The translations under genes were made by a program, and so were the position numbers. Under the pieces are notes generated by a model. That model did no database searches and was not told the DNA's origin. It was given only the letters and a program-made list of their open reading frames with translations. Positions 49,572 through 59,811 of a stretch of DNA of 64,000 nucleotides are shown in pieces. Positions within the stretch are counted from its first letter, which is position 1. Each line of letters starts with the position of its first letter. The stretch is from Cryphonectria parasitica EP155 (lineage: Eukaryota > Ascomycota > Sordariomycetes > Diaporthales > Cryphonectriaceae): NCBI RefSeq assembly GCF_011745365.1, contig NW_024468915.1, positions 598,653 through 662,652 on the forward strand, in the 5' to 3' direction.

Positions 49572-51809
49572 CTACTTCTCCTTCGCCGTGTTGAGACCGC
49601 CAGCCTCCAGCGGCGTTTCTACAACCTGTCCCTCATGAATATACATGGTCATGACCTTGGGGCCGGGGTAGTTTGTCCTCGCGTGGATGAACCACCACGC
49701 AGCTGTGATGAACATCACGCCGACGAGGATGACGGAGTTATAGTTCATAGACTCTGCTGTCGTGGGGAGGGCGTATGCTGATAATAGTAGATGACACAAG
49801 ACTCGGTCAGCCACTATCAAATTCCTCTTTCTTTGCATCTCTCCGGCAGTAAAATGAAATCCTCGCAGGAGGGGAATGCAAATGGGAACTTACGGAAACA
49901 ATAGAAAATGTTAAAGAACATAATCAGCACTACGGCGATGATGTTGACGGCATCTCCCCACTTCCCGAGGTGGAAGGGCCCTGGAGGGAAGTTTTGCCGT
50001 CTCGTCATGACGTTGCCGATGAAAGGAATCGCGTACGAGACGGTCGTGAGGATGATGAAGGATCCAGTAAGATCGAGAAAGGCGGTCGAGGAGCCGATGG
50101 GGATGGCGCCCAGGCCCGTTGCGATCACGGCTGTGTTTGGAAGCATTGTTAATTTTGAGTTACGTGCAGCCTTCTCCTCTTTTTCATGGTTGAAGTATTG
50201 TGGGGGAGAAGTCAAAGCAAAGAAATAGGAGAAGATGAACGAGCTCGACACGGTTTTGCGCGTGAGGACTTACCAACGAAAAGGGTCGCTGGGACAGGAC
50301 ATGACAGCCTCTCGCTGACCTTGGAAAAGAACCCTGAGAAGGGCACGGCGTTGTCGCGCGCGAGAGCCCAGTAGATGCGAGAGTTCTAAAAGTGTTTCAA
50401 GCAAGAATTGTCAGTGTCAAGTTTTCAGACCTCTCGACAACCACCTCTGCTTTTTTTTCTTCTTCTCTATCACTTCGCCCTCTTCTCTTTTCTCTACCTC
50501 CCAACGGGAGGAGGGGCCTCACGTACCGTGACAGTCGTGCCGATGCAGCACAGCATGCTCGAGCACCAGATGATGAACAGCAGACCAAACTGCGCACCAA
50601 GGTTCTGGGTGCCGTCGCTCCTCGTGGCGGCCTGCTGGTAGATATTGGCCAGAGGATACGTGTTGACGCCGGCCGTCAGCGCGCTCAGGTCGGTCACGGC
50701 ATACATGATGGCAATGGCAAAGACGAAAGCGTACAGGAACCCGAGGCCGATCTGCAGGGCGATGGCGCGCGGCAAGTCGCGCTTGGGGTGAGGCAGCTCC
50801 TCGGCCATGTGGGTGATGGCATCAGGGGTGCCGATGGTGAAGGCGCCGTTCAGCACGCCGCACAGGAACGCCACGCCGCCGGGCCAGCCCGTCACGTTAT
50901 TCTCGACGAAGCTACCCCAGACGAACTCGTTGCTGGCGTGCTTGGACGGCAGGGCGGCGACGACGATGATGGAGACGAGGCCGCCCGCGATGACGAAGAA
51001 CATGCCCAGGGTCTGCGTGTGGGGGACCACGCGGTTGGCGAAGACGACGATGAGCACGCAGATCCAGGTGATGAGGATGTAGGCGACGTAGACCTGCCAG
51101 GCGGCGTAGACGTAGGTCGACTGGTGGTAGACGACGTAGAGGTTGACGCTGATGTTGGCGGTGATCTGGATGAGCGAGGCGAGGTCGAACATCCAGCCGT
51201 AGAAGTTGATCCAGCCTGTGAAGAAGCCCAGCATCCGTCCCCATCTTGGTCCGGCGGCTATGGTTGCCCAGTGGTAGACGCCTCCGGCTGTGGGCACCGA
51301 AGATGAGAACTGGAGCAGTATGCACATCAGCTTTCTTGATGCTAAGGAAGATCCCAGTCACAGGACGGTAAAATTATGTCAATGACTACATAAGCCAGCA
51401 CTTTTAAAACGTACCTCGGCCAGGCCCAGGCCAATAAAGGAGTAATAGAACGCGGCGACAATCAGGCCAAAGATGACACCTGGTGGACCACCGTTGGCTA
51501 TAATTGAAGAAAGTAGATATCAGTATACGTGCTCTCTCTATCGTTATTGAAGAAGACCCGTGGACAGCATGAGACATGCGTACCTATCGAAACAGATATC
51601 GACGACCCCAGAGCAATCCAGGCATTATCGACCGTCAAGGCTATTCCGGCCAAGCCAACCAGACCGTACTGTCTCTTCAGCTGGTCCTTGTAACCAGAGG
51701 CATTGACGACCATCCCGTCCTGGGTCGCGGCCACTGTCTCATCTTCAGTCTGACCGCCTGATTCCGGACTCCTCCTCCCCAGCTTCTGTCCTTCGTTGCC
51801 TTCGCCCAT
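49572..51809 (-). CDS. APC-family permease, choline/GABA transporter type (548 aa)
   Basis: Plasma-membrane amino acid/choline/GABA permease (fungal Hnm1/Uga4-like branch of the APC superfamily). Six exons: 51809-51584, 51497-51415, 51309-50527, 50385-50274, 50130-49894, 49777-49572; introns of 86, 105, 141, 143 and 116 bp, all GT-AG and phase-consistent. About twelve hydrophobic segments. Family motifs: TVDNAWIALGSS, NGGPPGVIFG, SVPTAGGVYHWATIAAGP, GFFTGWINFYGW, NSRIYWALARD, SSTAFLDLTGSF, FYCFPYALPTTAESMNYNS. For intron 2 I chose the acceptor at 51310 because it restores LAEFSSSVPTAGG; an earlier AG at 51330 would insert eleven foreign residues. An in-frame ATG at 52019 would add 70 residues with an unexpected hydrophobic start, so 51809 is preferred. 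Substrate cannot be decided from sequence. Confidence 0.92.
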
Positions 51810-54085
51810 GCTGTCGAGGGTTTGCCTCCAGGCTGTCCAAACGATAGGGTAGTTGTATGGGCAGTGGAGCGAGTACCGCAGAGATGACTGTAAAACATGC
51901 AAGTTCCAGCAAATGGGGAACTCAGTCACAGCGGTAACACAAGGAACGAGAGATTGGCAAACGAGCGAGAGGATGATGATGATGGAAGTAAGAAAAATTA
52001 CAACGGTACTGCTATCCACGTGGTAGGCACTATGTAATACCTCAGCCCACTGACATGCATATCAGCTTTAAAAAGGGGAGGGGGGTGGGTTGCATCAATT
52101 AGCGATTCGCATCTTTGCCTGGGTGTATCGCTACGGCAATCTCTCCGCGATCGATCCCCATTAGCGAATACAGTAGTAATACATTTTCTATGACCTGGGC
52201 ATGCCAGGGCAAGGGAGGACCAAGCCATAGCTGCTGATAAGCATAAAGATTGGCATTGGTACCCTGGGCCAGAAGAGGCGTCGCAACGGGGCTTCTCTTG
52301 GTTCCTGGTTAGTAGACGCGCCGTTTCGTTTTGGAGCTAATGAACATATTACCATGGCAGTATTAGTAGATGCACATACGCCGAGCCAGCGTATCAAGAT
52401 CTAAAGGGCTGACAAGGGAAGTCCGAAGCGATGGGCTTGGGGGGGGGGGGGGGGGTGGCTTCCCGCTGCCTATAATGCTTGCTTATCTTGGGGCTGGGAT
52501 AGTGGCAGAGAGAGTAAGAGACTGGAGATCTCGGCAGTTTGGGTAGGGGGTTCTTCTCTTCCGGCCTTCAGCTACTCGATGTAGATGATGCGGTTCGATT
52601 GCCCACTGCAACGTCAGGCAGGAAATCTATCTCAAAGAAGAAAAGCGAGTTCAGACAATTACTTGAAGATAAAATAGATGTTGAGCAATTACATGTACAC
52701 GTATGAAGTACAAGGGAGAGAAGGTGTTTCCGTCTATCCTCAATTGGGTTCCTGGTGGCGCATCTCATCCGGTGGAAGAAAAGAAATCCTCCATGAGGAA
52801 TACTTAATTTTTGTACATAGTAGTAAGCAGGCAAGCGTGATGGTCCATGGAATCATTATCTCCCCAGGCTGGAGAGCGGCAAAATGTATGACGCACTGAC
52901 GTGGAGACAATGCTGGAAAAGAGCCGGGCATTGCTTATCAGTTGGATGTTTCGTCGATGAGTGAGGTTAAAGTTTTAGCAAACAATTCTTGGGACCCATG
53001 CGCACGAGTTTTTAATTTCAGCCTCTCCTACATACAGTAAACTTTCCCCTGTTCTTGAAAACCACTTGTTTCCCTTGGGCTTAGTACTTCAGTTTTGGAT
53101 AGGCTAAACCTGAGGCCGAATAAGTAGCACAGTTCACATCGTCAGGTTTTGGCCACGCATCTGGTCTAAGTATCCATCTAAACTGATAACCATCACCCAG
53201 GATCTCAACATTACATTTCCTTTGACTGTCATTATTACTTTAATATTCACTCCCCACCCCCCTCCAAGAGAAAAAAAAAAGAAGAAAAAAAAAAAGCAAA
53301 AAAGGGGGAACCCCAGCAATTGCAGATACGCTGAAAGTGACGTATAAGTGCTCATACTTATAAGCCCGTATTAATTTGTTTCGAAGACCGCCCTTTCCAT
53401 TGATATTAAAAGGGGTGGACACAGATCGAAATCAAAAGTCCTTGTCCTGTTCATGAAGAGAAACCTCATCGTACAACCTCACTAAGATTATCATGATATT
53501 CTCTTTTGCGTAATGGGTTTGGTCCGGACAAAACGATGAACTCTCCCAGGGTACGAAGACTCTGCTTCGTGAGAGGTTTCAAACAATGACGATACGACTT
53601 CCAGTCCACGATCCTTTGTTTCGATTCACTGTCCATATGTTGGAAGCAAGTGATTTTATGCAGTAATCACTGGCGTTTTATATTCGGGATCAGTTGCATT
53701 GAAATTGCCCGTCGACTTGACAAGATTCTTTATGGAATATTTGAAGTGACAAGGCCGCATCAAGGTGTAATTACATCTCACATGTAAGACCATGCTGTTA
53801 GGATAAGAAAAGTGAACAATGAAGAAATAGACCACGAGGAAAACGGATTCGACATCTACCTGCGCATCGACATCTACCTGCGCATATGGGATTTTGTTCG
53901 CAGGCCGCATATGCAGAGCGAATACAATTTGACAACCTTTCGATGCGGCATCTCAAGATCACATTCATTCTACGCGTGTTCGAGCTATGACTCCGTCAAG
54001 CAAAGCCACTTGGAACTCTATCAAGTTACCCAGTGCATTCCTGTTTCTTTCTTCTTTCTTTCTCCCCCGTCCCCCTCGCAACACC
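51810..54085. other. 5' region of the permease and spacer
   Basis: The part next to 51810 must carry the permease leader and promoter. Beyond it no gene was found. Contents include a G17 run at 52439-52455, an A-rich patch with A10-A12 runs at about 53271-53300, and an exact 18-bp tandem duplication at 53850-53885. A minus-strand frame across that duplication lacks support. Confidence 0.5.
53850..53885. repeat. Exact tandem duplication of 18 bp
   Basis: CGACATCTACCTGCGCAT occurs twice head to tail without mismatch (53850-53867, 53868-53885). The unit equals six codons. Confidence 0.95.
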
Positions 54086-54416
54086 CTACGCTATAGGGCT
54101 CTCAAGCTGCCACCCATCAATGCTCACCCAGCCATCCCTAGCAGTTAAGATGCCGACTGACACTATATTGTTCAGCCAGTAGTAATCAGGGTGACCAGTC
54201 TCGAAGATCTGGCGGAGGTGCAAATGCCCGTCTGGTTGCTGCGGCCCGGACGTCTGGACGTAGATGTTGGCCCCGTCGTTGGTGACCAAGTTGTATCTTG
54301 TGTCAGCCGAGAAGACACCGGTCTTGTTGTCTGTGGTGCCCCAGTCTGCGCCCAGATCCGATATATTCCCTGGAGAAGTAAGAGGGAGAATAAGCAACCA
54401 TGCTTCCAGAGGCCGC

Positions 54417-54466
<50 letters not shown>

Positions 54467-54702
54467 ATATGAATCTACATACCCGACATCCTCGGGCCAT
54501 TGAAATAGCCTCCCGTGATGGGTATGGCCACGCGATGTCCCTTGGGGCCATAGCCGATGTCTATCGTCGTACCGAGGGTGCAGTTCAGCGAGTACAGGAA
54601 CGTGAGGCCAGGGGCACTAGGTGTTGTTGCATTCTGGGCGAATGTGCTGGGCATGATAGCTGACGACAACAACGCCAAGTGGGAGAGAGTACGTGAAGTC
54701 AT
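54086..54702 (-). CDS. Small secreted DUF3237-family protein (167 aa)
   Basis: Two exons, 54702-54483 and 54369-54086, joined in phase 1 over a 113-bp intron (GTATGT...CTCCAG), giving MSGNISDLGADWG at the junction. The first 22 residues are a probable signal peptide (hydrophobic stretch SHLALLSSAIM, cleavage near FAQ). The mature part matches what I know of DUF3237: FLYSLNC, IDIGYGPKGHRVAIPITGG, SADTRYNLVTNDGAN, QTSGPQQPDG, DYYWLNNIVSVGIL. These are small beta-barrel proteins of unknown biochemical role, common in fungi and bacteria and often secreted. Possible N-glycosylation sites: NCT, NIS and NKT. The intron contains a pure TC/GA microsatellite. The start fits the signal peptide. Confidence 0.88.
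54421..54462. repeat. (TC)21 microsatellite inside the DUF3237 gene intron
   Basis: Twenty-one perfect TC units (GA on the transcribed-sense strand) make up more than a third of a 113-bp intron, starting about 20 bases inside the 5' splice site. Confidence 0.95.
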
Positions 54703-56081
54703 GATGTGTGATGGTCAAGCCTGGCATCATCCGAGTGTGCTTGACCAGCAGAACAGGGCCTCCTTGCTGGATTCATGGCCGAGGCTTTTTATATATGAAG
54801 CAAGGTACTACTTGATCAGGGGACATAATACCTCATGACCAGGCACCGAGGTCCTCATGCCGTCTACAGTACCGGTCGTGGTGTACGCGGGGAAGCGCCC
54901 AGGGATGTTGAAGCAGTGTTGTTGAGTTCCAGCCACAATGCCACCATCTGAGTATTTAGTTCGTGAGGGGAACCGGAAAGTCCGAGATGGATCTAGCTGT
55001 TCTTTCACTAATCAACATAATACACATCATATATGGCTAGAAATTTCTCCATCATTGTCCTCAGTCGTGGAATGATTGGAGAAGAGAGCCGAGCATGTTT
55101 GTGCTACAGTAATCCTTTCTGACAGTTGCCGTCACTGGTGCCAAAAGGCAGGATAGGCTAAACCAAGCGTTAAAAGGTGGGCTGGGCCGTTGAATAGCAG
55201 CAGTGAAGGGTGCAATAGTGGCCATGCACAGCGCCTAACAGATACTAACAAATGTGCTGTAGATTGGAGTGGAGTCATGTTAGGGCGGGGTCCAGGATCA
55301 TTCACTTTGAGTGATCATTCACTTCAGCAGGTCCGTGCACCACCCAGGGGCTTTACTACATTGTACATAATTGGGTCTGGCACCCAAGGCCAACGAGTTC
55401 GTTTGTCAGACCTCACTCACCACCTCATCCCGTCATGCTTTCCTGCTGGCCCCCCGTCCTCGAGCCACACCCCATTCTTCTCTCTCTCTCTCTCTCACAC
55501 TCACTCACATCCTCATGCGATCTGTCGCATCTCGCTCCTTTTCTCCTCCTCGACCTCCTCGCTGCTTTTAGCCACAACACCGAAATACTGCACTGCACCC
55601 CCGCAGTACGCTGCCAGGGCGATCCGGTTAGCCACACCCATCTTTGACCAAGCTACAGGTCCGTCGCTCTCCTTGTCGAGAGCCTCCGATTCTGGGTGGT
55701 GGGGGTCAGGTGGTTGTTTTCTTCGACCACCTCGCCTTGTGGAAACCCGCGCCTCTTGCAGCACTGGTGATTGGGCTCTAGAGCAGCGAGGAGGCAGGAA
55801 TTCTCCTCGTCGTCGTCGACGTCGTCATCGCCATCACGCTTCGCTGGCGAAGTTCGGCTGTCTGCACTTCAGTGCTGTTCATAGTCTGGGAGTCAAGGCT
55901 GCTCCTCTTGCTACATTATCAAAGCCTGGGTGGGTGGGCATTCTGTGTGTCAATTCTCACGCAGGGGACAGCTTTTTCTCCATCTCCGTTCCAGCCCTTG
56001 TCGTTCTTGCTCTGCCCTGGGGAAGGAAGTTTTCCGCTGACCTGTTGTAGACGTGTGCATCACCACCAGCAGAGCTAGCCT
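54703..56081. promoter_or_regulatory. Divergent 5' region between the DUF3237 gene and the coiled-coil gene
   Basis: About 1.4 kb between two divergent starts. A plus-strand open frame of 286 codons (55190-56050) crosses CT-rich repeats and has no protein-like composition, so it is taken as leader/promoter. Two TCATTCACTT-like copies at about 55299-55325 are visible. Confidence 0.45.
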
Positions 56082-56252
56082 ATGCAGCAGCAGCAGCAGC
56101 AGCAGCAGCAGCACCACCCCCAGGAATTATCACTAGGGACCCCGACGCCATGGTTTCTGCATCCTCGACCTCACCGCGCAATGCTGTTGACCTCCGTGCC
56201 ACCCGGGTCGTGGTGGAGGGTCCTACGACCGAGGAATCGCCCCGCGTCGTGA
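56082..56252 (+). other. Overlapping upstream open frame with CAG/Gln repeat
   Basis: An ATG at 56082 opens a 56-codon frame that starts with nine CAG (Gln) codons and ends at TGA 56250-56252, past the main start at 56150 and in another frame. Its ATG context (GCCTATGC) is weaker than that of the main ATG (GACGCCATGG). If transcribed, it would reduce translation of the main gene unless ribosomes scan past it. Confidence 0.4.
56085..56111 (+). repeat. (CAG)9 repeat in the probable 5' leader
   Basis: Nine perfect CAG units, 39 bp upstream of the main start codon. Confidence 0.95.
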
Positions 56253-57304
56253 CGTACATATCTTGCCATCTCTACCTCTACTTCGACACTGCGTCAAAGG
56301 CCGCCTTCTTCAAGCTGCGTCTCCCGCTCGCTCCTGAAGACAATCTACTCGTATATATCTTTATCGATCCCGATCAGGTCGACTCTCTGTCACTCGATCG
56401 GGCGACCAGCAAGAACGCCGATCTTGCCAGGCTGTGTGGGAGCTCTGCTCCAGGCACTGTCTGCTTGCGGTTCTCCTTGCGCAGGCCCGCGTCGATCGTT
56501 GGGCCTACACAATGTCGTCCACAAGCCGGCCACGTGGATGCCTCTGTGTTGGGCCACATACAATTTCTTGCGGCGCAGACAACTATAGCCGTCCACATTC
56601 CCCAGGGCGATGTCTCTACAGCACAGCTGCAGGCCTTGTCCAGTGCCGCATCTGTTGGATTGTTGACCTCGAGCGCCCCGCATGCTAGCCTCAGCCGCAT
56701 GTACGGCGGGCGAAGCGGAGGTGGTATGTTCATTGAAGACTTGGATGCATTCACACGTGATGACGGCGAGCCAGCTCTTCCGTCTTACGACGAGGTTGCC
56801 GGGCCGTCGAAGCCATCATCAGAAGGCTCAAGACAGGGTCATTCTCCCATCCCTTCTAAGAAACGTCGGCTGGAAAGCCCGACTCCAGAGCCAGGGGCGG
56901 AGGCGGGCGCAGACGAGAAGGCCGCGTTGGCGCAGCAGAGAAGTGAGCAGCTCCGTGGACAGATGCGAGACCTGATCCGTGATGTCTTCAGAGAAGACAT
57001 GGTAGAGGATGTGCGCAAAGTAGTCTGCGCAGAGCTCGAGAAGACGGAGGCTCGCATCATGTCCCACGTGGCCGAGCAGATCGACCAGCTTAGAGACGAG
57101 GTAACAGAGCGGATTGATGAAGCCATGGCCGAAGCGGTGAGTAGAAATGACCTGGAAGATGTCGTCGACGACCGCGCAGCGGGCATGAAGATCGAGATGG
57201 AGGATTTTGTCAAAGACGAGATGCGTGGAGTGGAAGACAAGATATTAGATCATTTTGAGAACGGCACATGGTACGGGTCATTTCGGCGGCCGGAGGATCT
57301 CTAG
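56150..57304 (+). CDS. Hypothetical fungal protein with C-terminal coiled coil (384 aa)
   Basis: Single exon with a strong start context. I do not know a named domain, but the arrangement resembles an uncharacterised protein widespread in ascomycetes: an N-terminal beta-rich part with YISCHLYLYFDT, LVYIFIDPDQV and GTVCLRFSLRRPASIV; a stretch HIPQGDVSTAQLQALSSAAS; SLSRMYGGRSGGGM; the proline motif LPSYDEVAGP near residue 212; a basic cluster KKRRLES near 237 that may be a nuclear signal; and a long amphipathic C-terminal region (about 265-375) with regular heptad spacing, likely coiled coil. No signal peptide or membrane segment. An upstream overlapping frame in the leader may repress translation. 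Function unknown. Confidence 0.8.
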   Translation: MVSASSTSPRNAVDLRATRVVVEGPTTEESPRVVTYISCHLYLYFDTASKAAFFKLRLPLAPEDNLLVYIFIDPDQVDSLSLDRATSKNADLARLCGSSAPGTVCLRFSLRRPASIVGPTQCRPQAGHVDASVLGHIQFLAAQTTIAVHIPQGDVSTAQLQALSSAASVGLLTSSAPHASLSRMYGGRSGGGMFIEDLDAFTRDDGEPALPSYDEVAGPSKPSSEGSRQGHSPIPSKKRRLESPTPEPGAEAGADEKAALAQQRSEQLRGQMRDLIRDVFREDMVEDVRKVVCAELEKTEARIMSHVAEQIDQLRDEVTERIDEAMAEAVSRNDLEDVVDDRAAGMKIEMEDFVKDEMRGVEDKILDHFENGTWYGSFRRPEDL

Positions 57305-58086
57305 GCCGGGCAGTTCGGTCGCCAGCAGGTGTCCTCAAGTGCTACATTGTGTAGAAATAATAGACTCTAGTCCATCATCCGCAATACTGACACAGACGAT
57401 TGAAGAAGTCGGGGGGGGGGGGGGTTTGTGCATGACCATGCCGGTAGATCGTATCTTCTGGAAAGATTTGGAACAATCGCCTGAGGATGAGCCAACAACA
57501 TCAATCATCCTCTCTTTACCTTCACTTCCCTTCACCTTCCCATCTCAGCAAGATCACTCATCACTTGTGGATGCGCTCACTAATGTGACTGTCCGACTAG
57601 ACCATAGCAATTGGCCTTCTTGAATGTAGATAGATCATTGATGCAGCATGTCATGTTCGTGTTTCTCTCCCCCCCGGTCCCAGCATTAGGGCGCTGGGTA
57701 GTGTGTGGCTGCTATTCGCTGCGACTGTAATAGTGCTTATGAATCCTCCATGGCGGTTAAACTGTCTTGCCGCTACCACAAACCAGGCCGATGATGTGAC
57801 GGTGCTTACTACTTCGCAAAAGGATACTTCTGATTCCTAAGCTAACTTAGTAAGTCGTTGTATCTTGCCTTGGGCCGGACACCGATTCGGTCGAATTGTA
57901 TGGCATCATATATTTTGATGAAGTATATATATTGTGTATATAATGATGAGATTCGGTAATTTGATTTTGTCTTGAGCATTGCATCTTCATTAATTCTTAG
58001 TGAAAACAACGAACCTCTATAACTCACCAATTCGAGAACTCACACGGACAAGAATACAATACATTTTCACACCCCATCTATCCAAC
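57305..58086. other. Intergenic, 3' flank and SDR promoter
   Basis: Between two genes on the same strand. It holds a G14 run (57411-57424) and an AT-rich patch with TATATATTG (about 57924-57940) roughly 150 bp upstream of the next start, which could serve as a TATA-type element. No gene was seen. Confidence 0.45.
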
Positions 58087-59595
58087 ATGCCTACCAAGAT
58101 CTTCCTGTAAGTCAAAACATCCCCTCCTCCCTACCACCACTTCACTAACGCAAGAACAGAACTGGCGTTACTGGTGAGATGAACCCCACCCCCTTCTCTC
58201 AGAAACTCGACAATAGTTTCTTCTGTATCACAATAAAATCATTATAATAGTAACATGTAACATATACTGACCGTAAACCTGTTGCATCAAAAGGCTACGT
58301 CGGCGGCGATATCGCTCACGCTCTCCAGCAGAAACATCCCGACTACGACTACACCTACCTCGTCCGCAGCGAAGAGCGGGCGAAGCTGGTCAAGTCCAAA
58401 TATCCCGAGGCCAAGATCGTCTACGGGAGTTTGGATGACTCGGCTGTCATTGAGAAGGCGGCCTCAGAGGCGGATATTGTGATTCGTAAGTTTTCTGCGT
58501 GGTCACCTAGACCTGTGTAAATCAACTGGCTCTGAAGAAGAAAAGAAAACTAACCATCCGCACTGACAGACACGGCCAATTCAGCAGACGATGCCCCTTC
58601 GGTCCAAGCCATCACCAAGGGCCTTGAGGCAGGCCACACGGCCGAGAAGCCTGGCTATTGGCTTCACACCAGCGGCACAGGCGAGCTGCTCTTTGTATGC
58701 CAAACCTCTCTCACCATCTCTTTTTTTTTTTTTTTTTTGTCTTTCTTTCTTCCCCCTTCCTCTCTTTCCTTCCAAGGACTAACACCGCCTCACCACTCCT
58801 CACAGCGCGACATCGCCGAGAACCGCTACGGCCAACCCCCCTACCCAGACGAGAAATACGACGACCTAGCCGACATCCAAAAGATCCTCAACCTCTCCGA
58901 CGAAGCCTTTCACCGCACCATCGACAAGGCCGTCCAGGCCGCCAACAGCTCGCCCGCCATCCGCACCGCCATCGTCTGCCCGCCCACCATCTACGGCACG
59001 GGCAGGGGCACGGGCAACACGCGGTCGATCCAGGTGCCGGACCTGATCAAGTTCGCGCTGCAGAACGGCCTCGTGCCTGTAGTGGGCACCGGGCTGACGG
59101 AGTGGGACCATGTGCACGTGCATGACCTGGCGGATCTGTTTGTGAGGCTTGTCGAGGCGGCGCAGGATCCCGCCACCGCGGGGGATGCCGAGGTGTTTGG
59201 CGAGCAGGCGTATTACTTTGCTGAGGCGGGCGTGCATAAGTGGGGGGATGTGGCCAAGTGTGAGTCGTCCTTCTTTTCCCTTCTTTTGGGGAGCTTTTTT
59301 CTATATTACATATATGGTAGCAAAATTTGCTGACGTGCAGAGATCAGGGGTCGCCGACGAGCTTGTCAAGCAGGGCTTCATGGCCGAGCCCAAGGTCGAG
59401 ACCACCACCATTGAGTTCTTGAACGACCAGGTCGGCTTTGTCGCCGCGACCTGGGCCCTGAACTCCAAGAGCTTTGCAAGCAGGGCGCGGAAGCACCTTG
59501 GCTGGAAGCCGACCCGGGAGCACCTGAAGGACTCCATCGCCGAGGCCATATCGGTCGAGGCCAAGAAGCTGGGCATCGAGCCGCAGGCTGCTTGA
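58087..59595 (+). CDS. NAD(P)-binding extended SDR / epimerase-type protein (351 aa)
   Basis: Six exons: 58087-58106, 58160-58173, 58294-58485, 58570-58694, 58806-59257, 59343-59595; introns of 53, 120, 84, 111 and 85 bp. All junctions keep phase, and the first three exons together build MPTKIFLTGVTGYVGGDIAHA, i.e. the Rossmann-fold glycine motif TGVTGYVGG, with exon 2 only 14 nt long. Further features: YLVRSEERAKLV after strand 2, a GSLDD segment, ADIVIHTAN, WLHTSGTGEL, and AIVCPPTIYGTGRGTGN with HVHDLADLFVRLVEAA typical of extended SDRs of the epimerase/dehydratase group. A canonical YxxxK catalytic pair is not evident, so the reaction is uncertain. The last intron is modelled with donor GTGTGA at 59258 and acceptor ending at 59342 to keep the frame (AKSGVADELVKQG). 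Intron 4 holds an 18-T run. It converges with the GH36 gene 216 bp away. Confidence 0.88.
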
Positions 59596-59811
59596 TTTGA
59601 TTCTACCGGTAGGGTGATTGTTTCACACCAAGAGATATTTCAGGATTGGCGGAGTAATAATGTCTAGTAGCAGTGGTAGAAACGGTAGAACAACCCGAAT
59701 GAGCACATGGCCTTTTGTGACCGATTGGGAGCATGTCGATGTCCATTACTAGCGGGAAGGACTTGGAGCTGAGCCTACCCTCATATCATCATCCAGACAA
59801 CCAAGGTCTGG

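Noticed and set aside
51310..51360. Alternative acceptor for permease intron 2 near 51330
   Set aside because: It would insert residues foreign to the family between LAE and SSSVPTAGG; the downstream acceptor restores the conserved sequence.
51807..52019. Upstream in-frame ATG of the permease at 52019
   Set aside because: The extra 70 residues contain a hydrophobic N-terminus not expected for this family, whose N-terminus is polar and cytosolic.
55190..56050. 286-codon plus-strand open frame
   Set aside because: Crosses CT repeats and Arg/His runs from GTC/CGT repeats; reads as promoter/leader rather than protein.
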